Assembly (NCBI GenBank): GCA_036676475.1
Contig: JAKFCU010000026.1
Span: forward strand, 6,357-70,356
From: LC029 sp036676475
GTDB lineage: Bacteria > Bacillota > Bacilli > Aneurinibacillales > RAOX-1
Length of the DNA stretch: 64,000 bases
Direction of reading: 5' to 3'
Part shown: positions 52,810 through 59,452 of the stretch, piece by piece
Layout: each line of letters begins with the position of its first letter
Numbering within the stretch: the stretch's first letter is position 1
The notes under the pieces: generated by a model
The model's database searches: none
The model's input: the letters and a program-made list of their open reading frames with translations, nothing else
Told to the model about the DNA's origin: nothing
Program-made: the position numbers and the translations under genes

Positions 52810-53168
52810 AATCGGTACTCCTTACATAATTAAATCATTCCTATCTATGGTAATCTTATCCTGCAAGAAATGCAAATGGCTGCTTCTTTCGTACACTTAT
52901 CAGTCAAGTGTTATACGCATTCGGCTACGCCAGTAACTTTCTTACACTTATCGGTCAAGTGTTATACGCATTCGGAAATACCAGTAGCTTTCTTACACTT
53001 ATCGGTCAAGTGTTATACGCATTTGGAAATGACAGTAGCTTTCTTACACTTATCGGTCAAGTGTTATACGCATTTGGCTACGCCAGTAGCTTTCTTATAG
53101 ATAATTGCCCATGGATCGTCTACAATAAAAAAGATGAAGGATAAGCTATGTGAAGCAGGGAATGAAAT
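52810..53168. other. 359-bp divergent intergenic region with repeat array
   Basis: Between the hypothetical gene (minus) and the DinG-like gene (plus). Most of it is the four-copy 51-bp array (52894-53097). No other gene; frames through the array encode an artefactual 17-residue repeat. Promoters for both genes must lie in the remaining flanks. Confidence 0.7.
52894..53097 (-). repeat. 51-bp palindromic repeat, copies 8-11 in perfect tandem
   Basis: Four units at 52894, 52945, 52996 and 53047, each exactly 51 bp and abutting. In the middle two the inner hairpin is lost (GGAAATACCAG, GGAAATGACAG), while CACTTATCGGTCAAGTGTTA and the AGCTTTCTTA end are kept in all, showing which part is under constraint. 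Confidence 0.95.
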
Positions 53169-55217
53169 ATGACAAAAATATTAATCGATATATTTAAACG
53201 GGATGGGTTATTATCTAGCAAACTTCCATCCTATCAGCCGCGAAAAGCTCAATATCAGATGGCAAAAACCGTTTGGAATTGTTTATCTAACGAATCCCAC
53301 GGATTAATCGAAGCGGGAACAGGAACAGGAAAGTCCTTTGGTTACGCCTTGCCAGCCGCTTATTGGGCTATGAAGGAAGAAAAAAGGGTCATTATTTCCA
53401 CCAATACGATCACCCTGCAAAATCAGCTGCTGCAAAAGGAACTTCCTTTAGTCAAATCGGTTCTCGCTGATTTAGACCCGGAATGGGGCGAACAATTCCG
53501 CTATGAGTTGGCCAAAGGGCGAGGAAATTACATTTGTAAAAGAAAGCTTGAACAATATATTTCTCAGTCCCTCATGAACGAAACGCCTTATCAATCGTTG
53601 GCTAATGATCTCCGAAATCGATTGGGTTCAATGAAGGTTGGGGATCGAGATGATCTTCCCTTTCCCGTCCCCCCTCTATTTTTTGATGAAATCAGAGGAG
53701 ATGCAGAGGATTGCATGGGAAAGGAAAGTCCTTTCCACGATCATTGCTTCATACAGCAAGCTCGGCGAAAGATCCAAAAGGCACAGATCATTGTCGTGAA
53801 TCATGCCTTATTCTTTACCGATCTTGTGCTTCGCAGTGAAGGAGCCAGTCTATTGCCTGACTATGATTGCGTCATCATGGATGAAGCCCATCGAATTGAG
53901 GATCAGGTGACCAAACAGTTTCAATACACAGTCAATCTAGATCTCATTTTCAATCTATTTACCCGTTTCACCAAAAATAGGACCCATTGGGCACGAGCGG
54001 TGGATGACCTTCAACTCAAAGGGAATATGGAAGCTGTTTATTCTCGAATGCAGGAAAAACTGATTGACATCTTAGCTCCGCTAAGCAGAAATCTCGCTAC
54101 TCGGGACCGAACACAATATCCATTACAACGACCCATAGTCGATCATTATCCTTTTGAAGAACAGTTTAAAGAAGCGGTTCAACTTATCCAGGAGAAGAAA
54201 AATGCGTTGGAGCTGGACCAAGGGGAAAATGAAACGAGCATCGGACTTGGACGCTATATTCAGCATCTAAATGGTATGGATATGATGCTGAGACATGTCC
54301 TCCTTCGCTTAAAATCAGCTGAATGGGCCACCTGGGTGGAATACACTCCTCCGAGAAAGGAACCCCTGATCAAAGAGGATTCCTATTGGGCCCAGTGCAT
54401 AACCCTTCATTCTGCACCGATTGTGATTGCAGATCTTCTTCGCCAAGAGCTTTTCCAGAAAAAGACGGTAATACTCACTTCCGCCACCTTGACCACCCAA
54501 GGGAATTTTGACTTTGTTGCCCAACGGTTAGGCATCGATGAGTATAAAACATTGGAAGCCGAGAGTCCGTTTAATTACCCAGAGCAATCGCTCTTAATTG
54601 TGCCCAAGCAGGTTCCAGCTCCGAATGAACGTGATTTTGACAACTATGTCATGGCCACCATGAAGGAAATCTTACAGCAAACCAGGGGAAGAACATTTCT
54701 TCTTTTCACTTCCTATACCCAAATGAACAAGGTTTTTGAGGATTTGCGTCCTTGGCTAGAAAGGGTAGGAATAAAAGGTCTCCTGCATGAAACCGGCGTT
54801 TCCCGAGAACAGCTCTTGCATAACTTTAAGAACAATTCCAGCACGGTACTATTTGGCTGCGAATCCTTCTGGGAAGGGGTCGATGTTCCCGGACAAGATC
54901 TCATCTGTGTAGTGATTTCCAAATTGCCTTTTCCTGTACCCACCGATCCCATTACCAAAGCAAGAACCGATCGACTGGAAGCCATGGGGAAAAGCTCTTT
55001 TGAAGAATATACCCTCCCCTTCTCCATCCTCAGGCTGAAGCAGGGATTTGGCCGCCTGATTCGCACCAAACAGGATAAAGGGGTCGTCGTAATCCTGGAT
55101 TCGAGAATCCATACGAAGAAATATGGGGAAAAGGTTTTGGCTAGTTTGCCATCAAGTCCCCTTTCCGAGAACATTCAGGATATAACAGAAGTGATCCGAA
55201 AATTCGGGCTGACATGA
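53169..55217 (+). CDS. DinG/XPD-family helicase (YpvA-like)
   Basis: 682 residues, superfamily 2 DNA helicase. Walker A EAGTGTGKS, DEAH box MDEAHRIED, motif III LTSATLTTQG, motif V/VI CESFWEGVDVPG and LKQGFGRLIRT. In DinG/XPD four cysteines hold a [4Fe-4S] cluster; here C123, C182 and C193 match but the third position, with DinG spacing C-x4-C-x5-C, is Ser187 (codon AGT at 53727). The cluster may thus be absent or incomplete. Expected role: unwinding of 5' flaps, R-loops or other blocked DNA. Confidence 0.9.
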   Translation: MTKILIDIFKRDGLLSSKLPSYQPRKAQYQMAKTVWNCLSNESHGLIEAGTGTGKSFGYALPAAYWAMKEEKRVIISTNTITLQNQLLQKELPLVKSVLADLDPEWGEQFRYELAKGRGNYICKRKLEQYISQSLMNETPYQSLANDLRNRLGSMKVGDRDDLPFPVPPLFFDEIRGDAEDCMGKESPFHDHCFIQQARRKIQKAQIIVVNHALFFTDLVLRSEGASLLPDYDCVIMDEAHRIEDQVTKQFQYTVNLDLIFNLFTRFTKNRTHWARAVDDLQLKGNMEAVYSRMQEKLIDILAPLSRNLATRDRTQYPLQRPIVDHYPFEEQFKEAVQLIQEKKNALELDQGENETSIGLGRYIQHLNGMDMMLRHVLLRLKSAEWATWVEYTPPRKEPLIKEDSYWAQCITLHSAPIVIADLLRQELFQKKTVILTSATLTTQGNFDFVAQRLGIDEYKTLEAESPFNYPEQSLLIVPKQVPAPNERDFDNYVMATMKEILQQTRGRTFLLFTSYTQMNKVFEDLRPWLERVGIKGLLHETGVSREQLLHNFKNNSSTVLFGCESFWEGVDVPGQDLICVVISKLPFPVPTDPITKARTDRLEAMGKSSFEEYTLPFSILRLKQGFGRLIRTKQDKGVVVILDSRIHTKKYGEKVLASLPSSPLSENIQDITEVIRKFGLT

Positions 55218-55391
55218 TAAGTGTCAGCCTTTTGGTTTACCATAAAAACATTATGTTAACTTTAATGAGTTTTTAATATGGGTTATAAATTTACCCTTAT
55301 ATTGAGAGAATAGGAATTATGCCGATAGGAAAGTTTGGTAATTTACCTATGCGGTAAGATAAACGAACTAGTTGAGAAAGGAATAATCAAA

Positions 55392-55649
55392 GTGAAATCG
55401 ATCAACTTTAGACATGTGCTGCCTAATCAAGAGTTTGAGTTTGCTGAAGAAATTACAGGGGATGAAGTGTTTCGAATCAAAGTAAAACTGAATAAGGAAG
55501 ATGATGAAACCGCTGATCCAGCAAGCTATGTCCATCATGAGTGGATGGAATCCACACCTGACCACTACAAACTAAAGATTAGAAACATTACGGGTAGTTC
55601 GGTTTATGTAGCAGTCGAGGAAGATGCCCCAAATGGTCATAAGGCTTAG
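55392..55649 (+). CDS. Hypothetical small beta-rich protein
   Basis: 85 residues from the GTG at 55392 (AAAGGA 9 nt upstream). Acidic, with many beta-forming residues (EFEFAEEITGDEVFRIKVKLN, HYKLKIRNITGSSVYVAVEE). Might be a small OB- or immunoglobulin-like domain. No family recognised; upstream in-frame sequence to 55335 is probably not translated. Confidence 0.55.
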   Translation: MKSINFRHVLPNQEFEFAEEITGDEVFRIKVKLNKEDDETADPASYVHHEWMESTPDHYKLKIRNITGSSVYVAVEEDAPNGHKA

Positions 55650-55667
55650 GCACTATAGTAAAATAGG

Positions 55668-55711
55668 TTAAAAAAGCCCCTTACTAATAACAAAATCTTA
55701 GGTAAGGGGCA
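55668..55711 (-). terminator. Terminator of metA
   Basis: On minus: GCCCCTTAC / GTAAGGGGC stem followed by TTTTTT. It lies 135 bp beyond the metA stop codon and also 18 bp after the convergent 55392 gene. Confidence 0.75.
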
Positions 55712-55846
55712 AGAGTTAGATTGCGGAAAAAAATTAATAACTGGAAATTCACGCTTATTCTTGTCAATCCTAACGTTTCATATCGGAATAACTATTGATA
55801 GGCGGAGAATTTTCAGTTATGTTCTTATCTAAGCAGGGTCGTTGGA

Positions 55847-56776
55847 TTAGCTTTCTTGTTTGACCTTTTTGCTCAGTTCAAACGGTGTTTCCTGGTAAAC
55901 ATAATAATTCAGCCAGTTCGCAAATAGCAGATTGGCATGGGAGCGCCAGTTATGAGCAGGATGCTTTGTCGGGTCATCCTGGGGAAAATAATGTTTTGGC
56001 ACGGCAATCGATAGGCCCTGGCAAACATCTCGATCATATTCAGCCTTTAACGTGAGCGGGTCATATTCAGAATGACCGGTAACAAAGACTTGCCGGCCAT
56101 CCTTTGATGCAACGAGATAGATTCCGGATTCTTCAGACTCCGAAAGGATTTCTATCTCTGACACCTTTTCGATATCCTCCCGCCGAACTTCCGTATGGCG
56201 AGACTGAGGAACGTTAAACACATCATCAAATCCCCGCAGCAGCTTCACATTTCGTTTGGCAATCGTATGGGGAAATATCCCAAACATTTTTTCCTTCAAA
56301 GGATATTTCGGAACGCCATAATGGTAATACAACCCGGCCTGGGCTCCCCAACAAATATGTAGAGTAGAAGTAACATTCTCTAGCTTCCACTCCATAATCT
56401 GCTTCAGTTCTTCCCAATAAGTAACCTCTTCAAAATCTAGTAGTTCAATGGGCGCCCCCGTGATGATCATCCCGTCATAAGCTTGATCCTTGATGTCCTC
56501 AAAGGTTTTGTAAAACGTCTCCAGATGGATAGCTGATGTATTTTTTGATATATGGGTCTTGGGATGGATGAAATCGATCTCCACTTGAAGTGGGCTGTTT
56601 CCAAGTAATCGCAAGATTTGCGTCTCCGTCGTTTCCTTGGTTGGCATCAAATTCAGGATGACAATCTTTAAGGGACGTATATCCTGACGATAAGCTTGGC
56701 TTTCAGACATCACAAAGATATTTTCATTATTTAGAATCTCCATGGCAGGAAGATGATCAGGAATTTTAATCGGCAT
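55847..56776 (-). CDS. metAA: Homoserine O-acetyltransferase (MetA)
   Basis: 309 residues, class-I-amidotransferase-like acyltransferase at the first step of methionine synthesis. Catalytic Cys142 in HICWGAQAG and the acid-base pair in GHSEYD. With the start at 56776 (AAGGAG 8 nt upstream) the acyl-CoA selectivity residue is Glu111 (ITGAPIELLDF); Glu111 marks acetyl-CoA use in Bacillus cereus MetA, Gly111 succinyl-CoA in E. coli. So despite its name it should make O-acetylhomoserine. No SAM riboswitch was found; a palindrome overlaps its promoter. Confidence 0.94.
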   Translation of the reverse strand: MPIKIPDHLPAMEILNNENIFVMSESQAYRQDIRPLKIVILNLMPTKETTETQILRLLGNSPLQVEIDFIHPKTHISKNTSAIHLETFYKTFEDIKDQAYDGMIITGAPIELLDFEEVTYWEELKQIMEWKLENVTSTLHICWGAQAGLYYHYGVPKYPLKEKMFGIFPHTIAKRNVKLLRGFDDVFNVPQSRHTEVRREDIEKVSEIEILSESEESGIYLVASKDGRQVFVTGHSEYDPLTLKAEYDRDVCQGLSIAVPKHYFPQDDPTKHPAHNWRSHANLLFANWLNYYVYQETPFELSKKVKQES

Positions 56777-56849
56777 TATCTTCACTCCTTATCTTAAAAA
56801 GGGATAATCGAAATGTAAAGGATCCACTCACTATTTTGTATTCTTTATT

Positions 56850-56876
56850 CTATAATAAAATTTCATTTTATTATAG
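56850..56876 (-). promoter_or_regulatory. metA promoter covered by a 27-bp palindrome
   Basis: Perfect 12-bp arms CTATAATAAAAT / ATTTTATTATAG with a 3-nt centre. On the minus strand TTGTAC and TATTAT with an 18-bp spacer form a promoter whose spacer is the palindrome, a good position for a repressor. Confidence 0.65.
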
Positions 56877-56883
56877 TACAAAA

Positions 56884-56914
56884 GAAAAAAACAGGATACC
56901 TCATGGCACCCTGT
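56884..56914 (-). terminator. Terminator of minus-strand transcripts from the 57228 gene
   Basis: ACAGGgTgCC-ATGA-GGtAtCCTGT followed by T7 on minus. Confidence 0.8.
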
Positions 56915-56931
56915 CCCCATTTTTAGGAATT

Positions 56932-56981
56932 GCGGACTTTCATCTCTCCTCTACCTCTTCAGAGGAGAGATGAAAGTCCGC
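56932..56981. repeat. Perfect 21-bp hairpin
   Basis: Left arm 56932-56952 (starting GCGGACTTTCATC) and its exact complement 56961-56981 around an 8-nt loop, CTTTTG after it. May be a terminator or an end structure of the adjacent mobile-element-like RNA. Confidence 0.85.
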
Positions 56982-57017
56982 TTTTGTCGAAATCCCCTTG
57001 TGGGATTGCAAGATAAA

Positions 57018-57231
57018 ACATGATATAATCCTTATAAGAACAATTGTTCTTTGATAACCGAATCATCGGGGGTTGGACAGAGGAAAACAGTCTGACCGTA
57101 AAATGATTCCTGTGTAGCGTATCGACGCTATTTCAACTTTCATAGGTTCGGAACGAACCTTCGGGGAGAACACAACGTTGGTTGGTTTGATGAACCGAGA
57201 AGCTCCGCCATTTCAATGGCAAGTAGTTCAC
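57018..57231 (+). ncRNA. Structured RNA-like element resembling IS200/IS605 right-end/omega RNA
   Basis: TATAAT at 57024 is followed by a 16-bp palindrome AAGAACAATTGTTCTT, then hairpins TAGCGT-ATCG-ACGCTA (57117-57132), GGTTCG-GAA-CGAACC (57145-57159) and, before the end, GCCAT-TTCA-ATGGC, finishing AAGTAGTTCACG. The order (CGGGG..., GTCTGACCG, TTCGGGGAGAA, GAAGCTCC, small stem, GTAGTTCAC) is like the 3' part of TnpB-type IS605 elements as I remember them. No transposase is present here. The terminal GTTCAC overlaps the stop codon of the gene at 57228. This needs covariance search; the call is tentative. Confidence 0.45.
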
Positions 57232-58586
57232 GTTTCAATTCCGCGAATGGATTCAATTAACGATTCAGCGAGAGTCGGGTGAACCGGAATAATTTCTAGG
57301 AAATCATCGATGGTCAACTTCCCCTTCATCGCTACGGTCACGAGATGAATCAGTTCATCTGCATCTTGACCAACGAAATGCGCACCCACAATTTGTTTCG
57401 TCTTCTTGTCGATGATGATCTTCATATGACCCTGTGTTTCTCCCAACAAAATCGCCGTTCCAGAATGGATATATGGAAGTTTCCCAATCACAACATCCAT
57501 TCCCTCTTTGTGGGCTTCTTCTTCATTTAATCCCACACTTCCTACCGGAGGCAAGGTAAAGATCGCACGAGTCATATGTTTATAGTCCGGTTGAACATGG
57601 TTCCCCTTAAGGGCATTTCGAACGGCAATCTTCGCCTGATGAGCAGCGATCGGAGTAAACATGTAACCCCCGATCGCATCCCCTGCAGCATAAATTCGCT
57701 CAGAGGTGGTCTGTAAAAATTCATTGACTTGAATCCCTCGTTTCGTATATTCTACTCCCGCTGCTGTCAGATCCAAACCATCTATAGATGGTCTTCTGCC
57801 TGTGGCAATCAAGACAACCTCCGCATCGATCTGGAATTCCCCATCCGGTCCTTTTGCATAAACAATTTTTTTATCCGTATGATTTTCAATCTTTAATACA
57901 TCACAATGCAGCCGAATATCCATTCCCATTTCCCGAGAGATTTCTTCTATTACACGGGAGCTTTCAGGATCCTCACTCTTTAATACACGTTGCCCTCTTT
58001 GCAGCAACGAAATCTTCGTTCCTGCACTGGCAAAAATATGGGCGAACTCCATCCCGATGATTCCGCCGCCAATGACCACCATACTCTCTGGGAGGTCCTC
58101 CATAAACAATAATTCCTTACTCGTGATACCATGTTCCACTCCCTCGAAGGGAGGAAAGACAGATTCCGAACCAACTCCAATCAAAAACCGATCAGCCTCA
58201 TATACATCATCACCAACGCGCACGGCATGAGGTGAGACAAACTTAGCTTCCCCCATGACGAAAGCTACTCCCATTTTTTCTAGATAAGGACCTTTTCCTC
58301 CGACAAATTTTCCAATGATGTTATTTTTCCGTTGCACGACCTTAGACCAATTTAATCTTGGAGACTGAACCAAGATGCCAAAGTCGGCCGCTTGTTTCAT
58401 CGTATTCCAAATATTCATAGACCTTACCAAGGCCTTTTTTGGCATTCAACCCCAGTTTAAACAGGTTCCTCCCACTTTCTCCTTTTCAATGAGGAGTACA
58501 CTAGCCCCATGGGCCCGAGCTTCCCTCAGCCCATCAAACCCTACTGTCCCAGCTCCAATAATGATCAGATCGAAATGCTTTGTCAT
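57228..58586 (-). CDS. Lipoamide-dehydrogenase/mercuric-reductase-like flavoprotein with in-frame TGA at the redox cysteine
   Basis: The frame from ATG 58586 (GGAGG 8 nt upstream) reads 46 codons (FAD motif IIIGAGTVG, then GGTCLNWG), meets TGA at 58448-58446, and continues open for 405 codons: MPKKALVRS, NAD motif VIGGGIIGMEFAHIF, AAGDAIGG and C-terminal catalytic PVHPTLAESL. TGA stands exactly where the second cysteine of the CxxxxC disulfide (C42, X47) belongs. Either one substitution (TGC to TGA) killed the gene, or the codon is read as selenocysteine. The downstream ATG directly overlaps (TGAATG), so reinitiation to a protein without the FAD N-terminus is a third option. All other catalytic parts are intact. 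Confidence 0.85.
58416..58448 (-). promoter_or_regulatory. SECIS-like hairpin after the in-frame TGA
   Basis: From the TGA (minus strand), 17 nt lead to an apical loop GGT closed by a 7-bp stem AGGCCTT / AAGGTCT including one G-U pair. Loop of 3 nt with G in its first two positions, stem over 4 bp and UGA-loop distance of 16-37 nt agree with the published bacterial SECIS consensus. The same bases code a conserved protein segment, so chance is possible. Confidence 0.4.
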
Positions 58587-58649
58587 AAGCGCAGCCCTCC
58601 TTTATTTTCCATTCTGTTAGTTTTATCAGTCAGGTTAAGAACTATACGA

Positions 58650-58695
58650 AAAAAGAACCTACCATGACTTCATCAGTCAAGGTAGGTTTCTTTTC
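58650..58695 (-). terminator. Terminator of the DUF3939-like gene
   Basis: Long stem AACCTACC.TGACT / AGTCA.GGTAGGTT with a 5-nt loop and T-runs on both sides (CTTTTTTCG on minus). Confidence 0.85.
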
Positions 58696-58821
58696 ATACA
58701 GCTATTGCAAATGATAGGTACTTTCAGCTTTGAAATATAAATTACAGCAAGCACTTTACTGAAGGAGCGTTTGTCTTTTTTCCGTCCACACGCGTCACAT
58801 TGCTTCATGGATTGATCACCA

Positions 58822-59298
58822 CTAATGAAGAATCGGCTTTTTCCAAGTAATCAAATTTTCATCTGCTGTTAAATAGGTATCAAAAGTAGGTCGGTCCTTA
58901 AGATAGGGATTTAACTTGAGATAGCATATTTTCATCTCTTGATTTCGATCAACAATAGGAAATTTTCCTTCCAGATCAATATATTGATCCACTGCTTTTT
59001 GGATAAGGTCGATGGTTTTTGCAAAGGACAGGTCTTCAAAAATTTCATAGGTCTCTTTTGACATATAATAGGCCTTGGATGGAATCGCTTTCAGATATGG
59101 AGCAAGCAGAAAATAATCAATTTCATGGTTATCTTTGATGAGGACAGAAAGGTGGACCCCGTCTGGCTTCTCTTTAGAAAATTGAGAAACAGCATGCTTT
59201 ACTTCCTCGATCGAAAGATCCTTGATGGGCAACGCGGGCATGGTTGACCCACTCTCAGCCTTCTTGAAACCAAACCACCTTTTTAATAAATCTAGCAT
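58822..59298 (-). CDS. Hypothetical protein, DUF3939-like
   Basis: 158 residues. Short basic head (LLKRWFGFKK), then PIKDLSIEEVKHAVSQFSKEKPDGVHLSVLIKDNHEIDYFLLAPYLKAIPSKAYYMSKETYEIFED and a C-terminal FDTYLTADENLITWKK. It resembles DUF3939 as I recall it. ATG at 59298 is spaced 8 nt from AAAGGAGG. Function unknown. Confidence 0.7.
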   Translation of the reverse strand: MLDLLKRWFGFKKAESGSTMPALPIKDLSIEEVKHAVSQFSKEKPDGVHLSVLIKDNHEIDYFLLAPYLKAIPSKAYYMSKETYEIFEDLSFAKTIDLIQKAVDQYIDLEGKFPIVDRNQEMKICYLKLNPYLKDRPTFDTYLTADENLITWKKPILH

Positions 59299-59452
59299 CC
59301 TTTCCACCTCCTTTGCCTATTCTATCTTAAATTGCCGATTCACCCACCACTTCAAAACCGAAGCATCAGCGGAGGTTTAAGTGGCGGGAGTTTTCATAGT
59401 ATTATTTTACCATCAAAATAGATTCAGGTCTTTAACAGATTCAGTAATCTTT

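Larger units (their letters stand above)
56777..57227. other. 451-bp non-coding region with multiple structures
   Basis: Contains the metA promoter palindrome (56850-56876), a terminator (56884-56914), a perfect 21-bp hairpin (56932-56981) and a structured RNA-like element (57018-57231). No open reading frame of interest. Confidence 0.8.

Noticed and set aside
52894..53097. CRISPR array
   Set aside because: Units are directly adjacent without unique spacers and no cas genes are present.
52870..53144. Frames encoding a 17-residue tandem repeat
   Set aside because: Pure by-product of the 51-bp repeat, whose length is a multiple of three; no ribosome site and the same sequence occurs elsewhere in other frames.
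57018..57231. T-box or other riboswitch
   Set aside because: No T-box TGGnACCGCG block; the downstream gene is on the opposite strand, so a leader role is impossible.
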